Positions 12,801 to 23,630 of a stretch of DNA of 64,000 bases are shown in pieces. Position 1 is the stretch's first letter, and every line of letters begins with the position of its first letter. Below the pieces are notes generated by a model. That model was not told the DNA's origin. It ran no database searches and saw nothing but the letters and a program-made list of their open reading frames with translations. The position numbers and the translations under genes were made by a program. The DNA lies in the NCBI GenBank assembly GCA_038030265.1, contig CM075938.1:56785189-56849188 (forward strand), read 5' to 3'. Origin of the DNA: Corythucha ciliata (taxonomy: Eukaryota; Arthropoda; Insecta; Hemiptera; Tingidae).

Positions 12801-15800
12801 CTTGGAAGTCTAACCGCGACAACTGGTCGAGTCTTTCGAAAAATAAAAAACCAACTCATACAACGCCCCACGACTCTCCTCGCGCCTACCGGGGGAGTCC
12901 TTTTTCGTTGTGTAATGCCAAGCCTTCCTCTTTTTAACTAACGACCTCGAACTCGCATCGCGCGAACGCTCGCGCACAGAATCACAAGCACCCTAAGTAG
13001 TCCCCCCCCCACGATTTATTAACTAATTACGATTTTAAAAAATCTTAATAATTTCCAACGACGCATTCCGTGCTCCCGTGTTGACCAACTATCTTCTTTA
13101 AATTATTTAAAACTGGTTCTTTTTTAAAACTCTCAGCTTCTCTCCCTACGGATCTCAAATTCCGTTCGATATTGCGACGAAAAGAGAACGAAAGAAGGCC
13201 TTAATGTGTAGCTATTTCTGTTGTATACTCTAAAAAGCCTCAAGGTGTATACAAAATAGATTTTTCAACCATTTTTTGCAAACTGCTTTAAAACGAGATC
13301 CGTACACAATTTTCGAAAATCCAATTAGGTTTGGACCCTGCCCCCCTTCGTAATTTTCTCCTGTGTCAAGACGAAGGAATTTTAAGAATATCTGAAATTA
13401 TCCGCGATTATGAGCCAAGATAAGAAAAGTTAAGCGACGGACGGTCACCAGGAAAAAAGGCGATGATAAGAGTAACGAGTTACGAGGCAACGAGTTTTAA
13501 CGTGCATCTTCGAGTTTGATAATTACTCAATAATGAGCTATAAAAGGAGCGAGAAAGGAATTGGCATAAAAAGACAGAAATTCCTCTCTCTTTTTTTGCC
13601 TACTATAACGGAAAAAGGCTGGTTACTAAGAGGAGGGGGGTGACGGGTTGATTCTGTCAAATGCAAGAAAATTATATCACTATACTAGACTATTGAAGCC
13701 TCGATGCATGAGGGAGATAAAAAACATAAATCGTGCTGTTATCTTCCGTTAAGAAAATGCAATAAATTTCGCGAGAATTTCAATGGTCGTGCAAATCATT
13801 TAAACATAGGGAAATTGGTTTCAAGGTGAAAAACGTTCACTTTTCAAGGGTGGGCCGACACTTCCAAAGAATAACGTCTCATAGCATCCTCCTGGCCAAT
13901 CTTTCCAGGACATTGAACTTGGCACAGAACAAAATTAGATTCTCAAAATCGGTAGTTTTGGAGGCCCTGGATTAAATTTCGAATCAAAATTATTGGAATT
14001 TTAGTATTGCGGTGAGACCCAGCCACGCTTTTTCGAACTGATACTACCAACCCGCAACTCACTTTTGTTATGCTTGATTATCTTGAAAAGAAAAAATGGT
14101 TCCTAACAGGAGGGGATACGCTTGCACTTTCCCGATAAAATTATGAACGCCCTCCCCCATTCATATGAGTCAAAGCCCCACCCTTTCCCCAAACAAGCCC
14201 CAAGCAAAAAAGTTGGTGAAAGTCGTAAACATTTTTTTCACAAATAAATTACCACCCCTCTCGATAAATTTAATAAAACACAAAATGTTGGGCCCTAATT
14301 ACATGAATTAGCATTTTTGGGCGGAGGAAGTGTGAAAATACCTTACACTTCTGAATTTTAGGCCTTAATTGGGTAAGATCCGAGGGCGTTCAAACGCTTT
14401 TTACGTTAATTCGACTTTTACTGGGGTATAGATGTTGAAAGGATAAAACCTTAAAACCCACTTTTTTTCAACTATAACTACTAATTTCAACAGTCTTTAT
14501 TTATACACGGGCTCGTGGTGGTTTAAATTCAAGGAAAAAACTCAAGATGCTTCTTTTTGATTCTTCCTACTCTTAACCACCTCCTTTTCTCTAATTGTAA
14601 TAAGAAACGTCCGCCCTTGTGAATCTTGGCTTTTTTCCACAAAAACAGTTTGAAAGCGTTCGTGGAAACGGATAATTTATTTATTTTGCAATCTGAATCA
14701 TAGGGGGACTGATTTTCGAGGAACACCCCCTTAGAACCGAATGGGATCCATTTCGGTTTTGGGATACTTGACACTCCCATCATTTGATTTCCGTGAATGC
14801 CCCCCTTGAGCTAAGAATAATGGTCCGGGTTGAAAGATTTTGAATTGAGAACCTTTTTTTCACACATAGGTGGGTGCATCCGTGAGCATGACCTAAAAAT
14901 ACTACACGCAGCGTATTTCATATTCATATAGCTCTTTTTTCAGATTTCTTTCCCTTTCACCCCCCTAGCTATAAGTCGTTTTTTCCCCCCATCTCTCCTT
15001 GAACACTAGTATACCACTTCAGATATACCGTCGTGACACTGTCCGTACGGAGTGCGTTGAACCTCCGGCCACCTACATGCACTCAGGCCAAGCGGGCGAC
15101 TTAAACCTGCTTGGCATCTAGCATATCATCGAGGTTTCTTTTTCGCTACTTTTAAACTGCGTCTATTTAAGAATTTAATCGCGAAATCACTTTCACACTT
15201 TAGTTTTTCTCATTGTGTTTTTGGTAAAAGGGGTGTTACCTTAACATTTGCCTGGCATTTTCTGGTTTGCCCCGGCTCCACAACCTCTAAATTCCTCAAT
15301 TAGACCGTTAGCAACTTTCAAAATAGAGGTTATCCGAAACGGATCCAGTTTATGGCTTCATCCGCGGAGGGAAAAAAAACTTCACAGTGGGTTCAATTTG
15401 CCTACCGAGCAGGTCCTTACGGGTCGCGAGTCCATCGCCATGTGGTTGTGACATTGTGAACGGTGGAAAGTCCATCCGCCAAACGTGAGCCCAGCGGCAG
15501 TCTTGATTACGAGACGAAGGTGGCCCAAATTGACACAGGGGTACATAAAGGGTGTACATGCAGGGGGACATAAGGGGGTTCAGGTTTCGAACTGCCAGCT
15601 TGGGGTTAGTGCGCTTACGGCAGACGGGGTTCTGTTGAAGCCGTCTGTGGCCATGGTGGATCGAGGGTGCACTTGTGAAGCACTCGTGCACGCTTGGGGG
15701 GGTTCCAGTTATTTTAAAGAATCCCTCCAGGGATAGCAACATAAGTCACAAAGCCTGTCCTGCTAGGGAAAAGCTTGTCAGTATGTCAAAACGGCCCTTC

Positions 15801-16231
15801 CCAATCTCTTCCAACGACATGAAAGAGAAACGCATAAATCCCGTCTGTACTTGGTGAACAAAAAAAAAAAAAAAAAATGAAATGAATTGCGATGCGGTAA
15901 ACAGCCTGTGTTGTGTAGTTGTTTGCACATCAACTTTGTTTTCTTCCATGTCACGATGTTATAAAACTATGTGGGCGCCGAACACAACACCGTGTGGCGC
16001 CAAAATGAATTCGCGGTCTTGGTATTCAAGGGTTAAATGTTTAAAAGGCTTCAGCGGAGGTACTTTTTGTAAAGTATAGTCGGAGCTTAATTATTTCCAA
16101 GTAAGAAAGGATAATTGATATAAAAACAAGATTGTATTTACCTTCAGATTCAAATCAATCGGCGAAGTCGGCTGACGGAATCCCCACGTCGGTTTGCCCA
16201 GGGCACCACGACCAGACACGAATCCATTTCC
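643..16231 (-). CDS. partial gene, unrecognised Ser/Thr-rich protein with phase-0 cassette exons
   Basis: Four splice-bounded open exons on the minus strand (16231-16142, 3707-3588, 1295-873, 810-643) are each a multiple of three with phase-0 ends, giving 267 residues in frame. Order: an aromatic/Gly segment (GNGFVSGRGALGKPTWGFRQ), a linker, a Ser/Thr-rich segment with a likely helix (KSDLSELKSSISEMK), a Pro-rich linker, and a charged, Ala-rich helical segment (SQQAAQRRARLEVDG). No catalytic domain, signal peptide or membrane segment is seen. The character suggests a cytoskeletal or scaffold protein, but I do not recognise the family. Start and end lie outside what I can see; more exons probably lie left of position 1 or right of 16231. 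Grouping into one gene is inferred from shared strand and phase. Confidence 0.55.
873..1295 (-). CDS. exon of the left-hand gene, Ser/Thr-rich, 141 codons
   Basis: Acceptor gttttttgttcag, donor AAG/gtgagt. Encodes MSSTTTTTTSSRVAKT through TSASNTK: a Thr/Ser run, a predicted helix with heptad-like spacing, an acidic GIEDE patch, a Gly7 run and a Pro-rich stretch. It is the longest open exon of the gene, and both splice sites are strong. The initial Met may be internal rather than a start. Confidence 0.7.
2176..2349. mobile_element. short inverted-repeat element, 174 bp
   Basis: Ends TGACATACTGGACGTTTT and the inverse of TGACATACTGGGCGCTTT. The interior is rich in CCGCCGG/CCGGCGG pieces. No target duplication recognised. 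Confidence 0.5.
3588..3707 (-). CDS. exon of the left-hand gene, 40 codons
   Basis: Acceptor tattttttttag, donor GAG/gtgagt; phase 0 at both ends. Encodes ISDLGVDANGDNGTIC through SSSSTQE, a low-complexity linker rich in Ser, Ala and Val. Confidence 0.6.
3974..3979 (-). terminator. poly(A) signal after the alternative last exon
   Basis: AATAAA on the minus strand about 180 bases past the TGA at 4160 and before the next internal exon at 3707. Confidence 0.4.
4160..4324 (-). CDS. candidate alternative last exon of the left-hand gene, 54 codons and stop
   Basis: A very strong acceptor (18 T, then gttctaactag) opens in phase 0, matching the neighbouring exons, and reads SENSPPSVALKLLRSDL to SLETRFIP, then TGA. 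No donor follows; AATAAA lies at 3979-3974. Skipping it would join 16142 to 3707, so it looks like an alternative C-terminus. A second frame over the same bases is also open but does not fit the acceptor phase. Confidence 0.45.
   Translation of the reverse strand: MFCSENSPPSVALKLLRSDLSVSAQRAEAILIEPISQAVPRSSSTMSLETRFIP
4655..4726 (-). promoter_or_regulatory. possible TATA-driven alternative first exon
   Basis: TATATAA at 4726-4720, followed about 65 bases later by a strong donor ACAAG/gtgagt (exon end 4655). This spacing would suit a short untranslated first exon feeding the exons at 4324 or 3707. Alternatively it is an internal exon starting after tgtctcag near 4770, but that reading is not phase-symmetric. 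Weak evidence. Confidence 0.2.
5062..5271 (-). CDS. short ORF or terminal exon, 69 codons, unrecognised
   Basis: Encodes MRQMKSDRVDKMKLKS to FLFSCVIL, with an acidic middle (DNDIEEVEDINASDAND). AATAAA (5055-5050) lies 6 bases after the stop, as in a real 3' end. The frame is open back to a TAA in an A12 run. There is no good acceptor in front, so it is either a tiny gene, a retrocopy remnant or the last exon of something unseen. Confidence 0.3.
   Translation of the reverse strand: MRQMKSDRVDKMKLKSACKNGLGTWEGPDNDIEEVEDINASDANDFVLRANHALSKSRDCHFLFSCVIL
5300..8380. other. gene-free: homopolymer-rich
   Basis: C and G runs of 9-12 at about 5434, 5726, 6572, 6643, 6792, 6978 and 7140. Near 7660-7770 a stretch leading into gcggacagacagacagacac resembles degraded repeats frequent in insects. 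No exon supported. Confidence 0.6.
8380..8792. other. GC-rich island ending in a hairpin
   Basis: About 400 bases near 58% GC in AT-rich surroundings, with open frames on both strands but no recognised domain. It ends with GTTGAGGGTC...GACCCTCAAC (8762-8771, 8782-8791), a 10-bp perfect stem; AATAAA follows near 8850. It could be a mobile-element fragment or a non-coding RNA. Confidence 0.4.
9706..9732. repeat. (TTA)n microsatellite
   Basis: Nine TTA units. Confidence 0.9.
9965..10111. mobile_element. MITE family A (hairpin), copy 1, TSD TTA
   Basis: Ends AGGCCCGTTCACAAGCTC and its inverted counterpart GAACAGGCCT are flanked by TTA (9962-9964, 10112-10114). The core carries the family motif cattttgataggtttcgtag beside tagacaccacac. 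Four further copies lie in this window. Confidence 0.8.
10127..10174. repeat. 45-base hairpin repeat, copy 1
   Basis: cgagaccaatagtgcatttt followed by tttaatgaagtgcactaaaa; ccaatagt/actattgg pair as a hairpin. The same sequence recurs at 61883. Confidence 0.6.
10255..10395. mobile_element. Harbinger-like MITE, 141 bp, TSD TTA
   Basis: Inverted ends AGCTCGGTGCACACGATGCA are perfect over at least 20 bases and flanked by TTA at 10252-10254 and 10396-10398. The interior is AT-rich and non-coding. Near-identical ends suggest recent mobility. Confidence 0.88.
10771..10802. other. perfect 13-bp stem hairpin
   Basis: GAGCGTGCTCTGA and TCAGAGCACGCTC around the 6-base loop ACATGC. It is not a terminator context; it may be the centre of an eroded inverted-repeat element. 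Confidence 0.7.
11005..11993. mobile_element. 1-kb element with arrays of GGTAC-centred palindromes at both ends
   Basis: Left end atatgcaggtactgtaccta, then cgcgtaaaacgctatttgcag; the right end is its inverse, with about seven diverged copies of the same 30-40 bp unit from 11690. The middle (11110-11690) has a 70-codon minus ORF (MGDFFRSVKGTLVSRILG...) of unknown meaning and no transposase motif. It looks like a non-autonomous transposon with subterminal protein-binding repeats. Confidence 0.6.
11399..11611 (-). CDS. 70-codon ORF inside the palindrome-array element
   Basis: Reads MGDFFRSVKGTLVSRILG, then TIEDSQGKLIVDHIAKLSGR, ending DEDFFER. Composition is protein-like, and AATAAATAAA lies about 100 bases downstream on the minus strand (near 11300). 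No homology is recognised and there is no splice evidence. It may be chance or the relic of an element-encoded protein. Confidence 0.2.
   Translation of the reverse strand: MGDFFRSVKGTLVSRILGTIEDSQGKLIVDHIAKLSGRKGENRKEESGGWRTRGTTALNGPWGDEDFFER
12000..15240. other. gene-free: AT-rich unique sequence
   Basis: Nothing recognisable on either strand; short open frames lack codon structure or splice sites. C-runs at about 13003. Confidence 0.6.
15380..15877 (+). mobile_element. retroposed GC-rich fragment ending in poly(A)
   Basis: About 480 bases with clearly higher GC than the flanks, ending at an A18 run (15860-15877). A poly(A) end on a GC-rich block indicates a retroposed transcript or a LINE 3' end. 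No coding domain is recognised; the 5' limit is approximate. Confidence 0.45.
16142..16231 (-). CDS. exon of the left-hand gene, 30 codons
   Basis: Acceptor gatttcatttttcag, donor AAG/gtaaat; phase 0 at both ends. Encodes GNGFVSGRGALGKPTWGF through SPIDLNLK. It is GC-richer than its surroundings and free of low complexity, so it looks like the most conserved part. The nearest exon on the same strand is 11.8 kb away. Confidence 0.55.
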
Positions 16232-16995
16232 CTGAAAAATGAAATCGTTTCAATAACTTTTCTTGGTTCATTATAAACATCTTCTTTTAAAACACAACAA
16301 GTGAGAATGTTGAACACGATAAAAGCATCGCTTCAACCGCCACTTACAAGCGGAATGATGATTAGGCGCAGAATTATTGCTTTTCTTGCCCCCAAGGACA
16401 GAAAAGTTACACAATTTCCATTTTACTTTACCGCGGAGAGACGAGAAAAAAAGTTTTGTTTTTTGTTTTTTTGAAAAGGAAACGTCTCCATCATCCACAT
16501 TGCCTCTCCGTAAGTCATTCATTTGGCTTACAAGTCGCTAGCTGGCTAGTCGGTATAAGGTCCGAGCACTATACTAGGAAGCTTCATGTTGGGCAGGGGA
16601 GGGGGCCATGGATCGTTACGATTTTTGGTGGTTCATGAATTATGAATATTGTGAAACATTCTTGGACAAGGAGAGTTTCTCCTTCGAGAAACCGCACCTA
16701 TAGTCCCCCACTCTTTTCTTTCTTTTGTTGAAGTTTTTTAACTTATGTGTATCCCTTGCTGTCTATCAGTAATAATAGGAACGCCTCCTTCAATTATTAG
16801 GAAAAATTACAGGCCTTAACCTTTTCTTTAGGGAGAGTCCTGGATTGAAATGTCGAGGGAGGGGGGAAAACGGAATAGTTAATCCCAACACTCAACATTA
16901 CATTTATTTAGGAACGCCCTTTATAATTACTTCTATCCGCCAAACATTGAATGACTGATAATTTCATTGGAGTCTTTAGCTGAGTAGGTACCATA

Positions 16996-17241
16996 TCGTC
17001 GGCTAAGGCGTGATACCTCGTATGTCCAAAAACCAAACTTTACAGGAGAACAAAAAATCTTTTTAAAAATCCCTATTTTACATTAATTTCAAATTGTTGG
17101 CAATTCTCCCATAAAAAATTATTTTGATTATCTTGAAAAAAAAATTATGACAATCAAGTTAAGTATCTAACGAAAAATTTTATACCAAAACCTATTTTTC
17201 GCCAAATTGTCACTTACGAGGTATCACGCCTTAGCCGACGA
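16996..17241. mobile_element. Tc1/mariner-like MITE, 246 bp, TSD TA
   Basis: Inverted ends TCGTCGGCTAAGGCGTGATA, continuing about 12 more bases, flanked by TA (16994-16995, 17242-17243). The interior is AT-rich and non-coding. Confidence 0.82.
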
Positions 17242-17259
17242 TATTTTTATTGAATGGTT

Positions 17260-20200
17260 TGCCGGGTCTTTACTCACAGTTCACGATTCATATAAATTTT
17301 AAAGGGAACATCCAAGGCTGAAGACGAAGAAAAAAAAAAACGTAAATAATTTGCCGTGGAATTTCCTCGGGGCTGTACGTCTTTGTTTAAATTGACGTTC
17401 TCAAAAGAGGAAAGGGGGGAAAAAAAATCAGTCAGTAGGTTCGCCTTTTCGTCCTCAATATCATTAGTTTGTTTACGTGAAATCTACGAAGATCGATCAA
17501 TCTTCTAAGAATGATAGAAAAAAGTCGATTATTTACAGTACCTACACCAGGCCTTGAGTGCAACTTGTTTTGCTTCCGTGGCGTTGTGAAGGAAGCAAAA
17601 ACAAGCATTGCTCAAGTTTCCCCTCTTTATCCCGTCGGGCACCGAGTATAATTAACCCAACGTTGTTAAAGTACAGCCGGGATGAACCTCTTGGACCAAG
17701 AAAGAGCTCTTCGGGTGAAAATAAGAATTACTTTAGGCCTTCAAGATTTCGATTAAGAGTCAAGGAATTGGAAAAACGACGCCTCTCTCCCTCGCCACAC
17801 ACAAGAATCCTTCCGAGCTCACTCGGTTAAGGAATAGGAGTCTGGCCAAGCTGTTTCTGCGTTCCATCAGTGCACAACAAAACGTGCACCTGTTTGAGTT
17901 TACTTTACAGTGCGACCTTACTGAACATTCTATCAGAGGGAGAGGGGACTCATCACAGACACCTTACAGAGACTACCCTCCCCCCCCTCCTGGCACACAA
18001 TTAACTTTTCACAAGCTGACAATGTGACAATTATGGGGGAATTTTAAATAGATACGTTTGAGAACGTCAACATTTCACTATTTTGTTTCGCCAAGTGACC
18101 ATAGAGTCACTCTTTCTGTGCCACAGACATTTCGTCGTAATATGTACGTGTAGGAAGTGGACGATTACATTTTTTATTAGCTTCCATTAGTTCCCTTTTA
18201 ATAAACTATTTTAAAAGCTATTAAAAATGTCAAGAAGTCACTTTTTTTTTGTTGAACGTTTTACTACTGCAGCTTCATTTGTAATTTCCTTTTTTGTGGT
18301 CAACGCACGCTTATTTGTGGTTGGAAGTTTCAAAATTGGTCATTTTTTACAGTTTAAACACATTCATCGCCACTCCCACCCAAATATTTGCCGCAAATGA
18401 TAATTTTTTGGATGCTAATAAATTCGTGGAGGCGATTCACTCCCCCAAATCCTTAGGTACACGGAAAAAAAAGTATTCATGTGAAAAATCCCACGATTTC
18501 ACACCATTAAAAAAGGCACTTTAAATCACAATCTTTATGATCATCTCCAATATGTAGAATGATTCTTGTCTGCCAGACTTGAGCGTTTCAGTTTATTCAA
18601 TTTTTCAATAAAAATGAACGGTTTTCGACGCCCACAATGGAAAGTTTTTACCTCTTGGGCCCGTCAGCTGCGGGATACCCAATGAGAAACATAGAAAACA
18701 GTAAAAAACAACTAAATGACACTGACAGCTATCGGACGTCGTAGTGTTTTTGACTTTATTAAAATCTGAAATAATTTTCCAAATGAAACTTTGAATAGCT
18801 CTACATTTCAGGTAAACGGTCGGTCATAAAATACCCCCCCCCTTCTCACCAACCCAAGGGTATGAATCATTCACAATGCAATTTACATAATTATGAAAGC
18901 GAAGAACGCAATCTCATTAAAGTTATAATTAGCAATCCCTGACATTTAACCCTTTAACAGTGGTCTTTTGCTACAGCTTTTTTCAGGCCTTTTTTACAGT
19001 CAGGCGCGACGTGCTAACACAAAATCTGACTCATAATAGCTTAATTTTCTTTATTTAATTAACTTGATGTCATCAATCAAAGAAGCCTTCTCTTTCCAGC
19101 AGAAACTGTGCTATAATGCAACAAACAGCGCAGTTTATTTATTATTAAATTAGATAACTGGGAGGGATTCCTCGGCGAAAAACAGAAAATCAGAATAATT
19201 ACAAGGTGCGTACGCAAAGTGATTCTCCAGTTACTCACGAGTTTTGCAGTACATCAGAAAATTTGTCATTATAGGTGACTCATACCGTAGAAATCACGGT
19301 GTGTCCAATCGGTATGGCTAATTAGGTGGGGGGGGGGGCTCCCAAAATTGGAACGTCTTTCTCAAGATTTCTTCCAGGATAACGTGTCCATGAGACATGG
19401 TGCCGTTACGACGCGACCATTATACTAAGGGCACCCGTCGACACAGGTCCCTAAAATGGGCTTTGAGAGGTTCTGAAAACGTCACCTCATTCAAGGATCA
19501 GAATTTAAAATTCACTAAATTCAAAGCACCTGTGACTCCGACGCGATCTGCGATCGTCACTTTTCACATAATCATCATCAGGATGTTAAAAAAACAACAA
19601 AAATAACGTATTTGGGGGGGGGGGATTTAAGGTGGGGTTGAACCAGGTCTTCGTCCCCAAAATACTGAATTTTTTTAACAGCCCGAATATGCAAGAAAAG
19701 GGCACTAAAGTGCGTGAAAGGAGCGGGACGAATGATTATGCGTTGAAAGGTCCCGAAGGGATTATCGAGCGATCTTCGTATAGTCACAGATTTGGGGCGT
19801 CAGAATAATTCCAAAAACTTAGATGTCTAGCATTCAAAATACTCCTTTTGTTGAGTAAGGAAATTGTGCAAATTTCCACCAGACAAAAAAGCGAAGGTCA
19901 TGGGTAAAAGTTCGTACGACGCGGTTTCGGAGTCACTCTCGTGCAGTGAGCAAGATTGAGAGGGGAAGCGAGAGTCTAAAAATCTCGACCACACGGGGTC
20001 ATTTGAATTTTATCACAAAGGAAGAGCTTTATGAGACAGCCTTTCCCCAGCATTTTCCTGTAATTATGTCCGATTGACGTCTAAAATAAGCGAACGTGGG
20101 CTTATCTCCAGCGCGAATAATTGTAAGAAAGGCGAGACGAAGTATTTTGTTTTTGTGATGAAGAAGAAGAAAAAGAATGTTTTGCGTGGTAGAGCTATTC

Positions 20201-22390
20201 AGTGATAATTTTTTTTTTTACTACTTTTTTATCGCTCGCTATTTAACTTAATATATCGTTTTCAAGACAAAGAAACATAGTTAAAATACTGCCTTTGATG
20301 GTTGAGAGTGGGGGTGTAAAAGCTGCGGAATTCCCCACCTAATTGTACGGTAATATTCCATACAAACGAGCACACATAAACTCACGACCACTGGCCATTG
20401 TTTGAGCGATTAAATAAAGTAATAATGTAAAAAAAATACCAACATCGAAGAAATGATTTTTCTTAAATTGCCTCGGCATTCTTGGAGGCGGTTCGGTTTT
20501 CGTTTGCATCGTTTCACAAAAAATATAATTAAAAAACCAAAGTAAACACGCAGAAAAAAACTAGAATTTCCGAAAAAAAAACGCTTTGTTCTAGCGGCAC
20601 GCGTCTATTTTTTGAAATAATTCAATTTTTTTTCTACCTCGGTACGGACCACGTTCCCTGATTCGTTTCAACATACCGACTGACGGATGAAGCCCCCTTT
20701 CACATTGGGGTATCCCAACTGGGTCCCCCCTCCCCTCCATTCCCTCACTACTTTTTTCCCCTTTAAAGCATTTATGCAGCGAAGAGCCTCTTTGAATATA
20801 GCAATTACAGGAAAGTGGTGGTGATGGTGGTAAGAGTTTAAGGGATGTGTGAGGGGGCAAGGAAGAAGTTTTTTTTTTCTTTTTTTAAAAAAAACTTCTT
20901 CAATGGTACCGTAGAAACGAAGATGATCCCCACTATCCTTGACGTAAAATCACCCCGCCAAGCTATTTTGGGATTTGGACAAAAAAAAAAAAAAAAAATG
21001 CTTTGCTCACTCCACAAATCCATATCGACTAGTCGGCATTTTTCTCGGCAAAGGTTTCAAAACTTCTCCCCCTCTCCAAGTCCCTGTAGTTGTTGATCCT
21101 TTTCGAGTGGCCTCTAACTTTAAATGGACAAAACGCTTGTCAATCAGAAACCAATCGACTCGATAAGACATGCCAAATGTATATAAATTGGATGGAAATA
21201 CTGTGACGTAAATTGAAACCGGTGACTAAAGATGTTTTCAAGCCCAGGCTGAAGGGTTTGTAGAGGAAACATTTACGACGGAGAATTTTCCAAAATTCAA
21301 GTAAATTCCTAGAAGTTCTTGAAAAACGAACAACAGTTGTTCATCTTGTCTAGACAGCATGCTCTCGCAGAGAGAGACGAGAACTAAACTCGAAAAAGCT
21401 GTTCGCCCACACTTTTTCTGAATTCTGACACAAACCTTCCGCCGTCTTTTCACCTATCTGAAAACAGAAACGTCTTCACAATAATAATAAGTTTTGTCCA
21501 TTAATTTCGAAAATGTTAATGACATGGCAACGAGAATCCAGGGGGATATTTTTCTTATCGTCTCCTCGATCAAAACATTAGCTCACCTTGGAAAAATGCT
21601 CTCAAATTGGCAACCGCTTGTCTCCGACAGAAGGAGAGATAAAAATTGCGGTCCGCGCGCTTCTTAGTATTTTTCTTACTCCCACATTCGACATTTTTCT
21701 AGTTAAATGCGTTGAATTTAAGGAATACTCTTCAGGTTAATTGAAAATCTTAATTTTTGACAAAGCAACTCGACATGCAGTCATGACAGTCACAATCATG
21801 GCCAAGCTACGCTATGGTTGACGGTGTCCTTCACTATTACGAGATTTCCTCCTCATTTAAATACCAATGTACATAAAGTTTGAGTGAACGATCAACAAAG
21901 GCTAATAAAAAATAAAGTTTTTTTTTTTATAAATTAATGACTGTTAGGAGTAGAAAGGTCAGGCGGGCCGGATATCAGGCGGGTTGAAGACATTTCCTAA
22001 GGACACGGAATTGCGAAAAGTCTCAGGAAGTTCCTAATCTTTCCATAACTTTAAGGCGAGGTTACAGATACAGAACCGTAAGGAATACTCCAAGAATCTC
22101 CCCCCTTTCCGTTCGAACTCATTTCTGCATCGAACTCGAAGGGGCATTTGCACTTTTCCGAAATTTCGCTCTGTTTCCGAGATATCCGCCATTTTCTGAT
22201 TTTTTCAGAAACAGCTAGTTGCACACACAATAATTGTTGCAATGGCAAAAATGATGAGCCCATTGAAAAGAGCTCAAAATTGTCTATTTAAAGAGCCTAT
22301 TTTTATCCAGATCAAACGATATCTACTACGAAATTCTATTGTACTTTGATATCTACTACGTTTTGAATCAGCTTATTAGCGAGGAAACTT
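17260..22390. other. gene-free: AT-rich, homopolymers
   Basis: G/C runs at 18833, 19328 and 19614; A18 run at 20982. A possible minus-strand exon opens after ttctgttttcag at about 21456 (IGEKTAEGLCQNSEKVW, then stop) but has no partner. Otherwise nothing seen. Confidence 0.5.
20862..20901. repeat. A/T hairpin with GAAGAAG arms
   Basis: gaagaag, a T run, an A run, then cttcttc: near-perfect inverted repeat of about 15-bp arms. Confidence 0.6.
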
Positions 22391-22394
22391 AGGT

Positions 22395-23630
22395 TTTTAC
22401 ATGTCAGTTTTCTATAACCTTGTGCAACCTTTGTAGAAATTTGGGGCTAAAATAGAAAAAAATCATATTTCCGCGCTACCTGCTTCGTAAGTTGCCCATT
22501 ACGATAACATGTTTACTCCAGTATTGAGTTTTATTCTTTTGCCTAAAAAATCCATGTCTTGAGAAATTTCTATAATCACGGATGAGGTGATAACATTTCA
22601 ACAAAGGTTGCACAAGGTTATAGAAAACTGACATGTAAACAACTTTTCATGACGGTTTTAAACCTTTACGGTACAGGTTTCAAAAACTAAAGCTATAAAG
22701 TACCAGGTTATGAAAAATTCAACTTACTGGAGTTATTATGTTATCGTAATGTGCAACTTACGAAGCAGGTAGCTCGAAAAAGTTTTTTACGTGTCAGTTT
22801 TCTATAACCTTGTGGAACCTTTGTTGTAATGTTATCACCTCATTCGTGATTATAGAAATATCTTAAGATACGTTTTTTTTTTTTTTTTGTCAAAAGAATA
22901 AAACTGGGTAACATTCGACGACGGCTGCGCGAAGAAAATAACGTACATCACTCGACTATTAAGTGTTTTTTTTAAAATAATTTTTCTTAATTTTGTTTTT
23001 AAATTGTACATTAGCCAGAAAAACTCAAAAATAAGCACCGCAAATTACGCTGAGAAGCGATTAAAGTTCTCTCTGCATCAGCTACGTCATCCTTCCATCC
23101 GCTGGCTAAAGTGTGTGTTCACTTCAGTTATTAAGCAAACAATATGATGTGCGCATGATATGCGTCTGTGGAGTCCGTGCAACCTATCAAAATGCTTCAT
23201 TTTTCGAAGGAATTAATTTTCTTTGCTTAGTAGACTCCACAGATGCAAAGCACAAAGCTTCTGAACAGGGCTTTAAAGACTGGTTTTTATGATTATTATT
23301 GTAATAATTATGGACTTCGGCTGAACAAAAAATATCGTACAACACTCGGGCGGTATTCCTCATTACGATCTCGGGCGACAACTGCCCTCGGCTTCACCTC
23401 GGGCACTTCCCGTCGCCCTCGACCGTAATGAGCATCCTACCGCCCTTGGATCGTAGTATACTATTTCATGTCAGTTTTAAACCTTTACTGTACAGTTTTA
23501 AAAAACTGAAGCTACAAAGTACCAGGCTATGAAAAATTCAACTTACTGGAGTTATTGTGTTATCGTAATGGGCAACTTACGAAGCAGGTAGCGCGGAAAT
23601 ATGATTTTTTTCTATTTTAGCCCCCAAATT
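22395..23630. repeat. nested block of inverted and direct repeats
   Basis: Outer inverted pair about 22440-22510 / 23555-23630 (ccgcgctacctgcttcgtaa). Inner inverted pair 22560-22640 / 22785-22860 (cagttttctataaccttgtg). Direct repeat of about 130 bases, 22645-22772 / 23464-23592 (gtaccaggttatgaaaaatt). MITE A copy 2 is inserted in the middle. Several rounds of insertion of one family would explain it. Confidence 0.7.
23134..23272. mobile_element. MITE family A, copy 2, TSD TTA
   Basis: Shares the core ctatcaaaatgcttcatttt and the right end CTTCTGAACAGGGCT with copy 1, and is flanked by TTA on both sides. It is inserted inside the larger repeat block at 22395-23630, so it is younger than that block. 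Confidence 0.75.

Noticed and set aside
21347..21600. Possible two-exon minus transcript (donor at 21586, acceptor near 21456)
   Set aside because: The joined frames hit stops at once; coding not supported.
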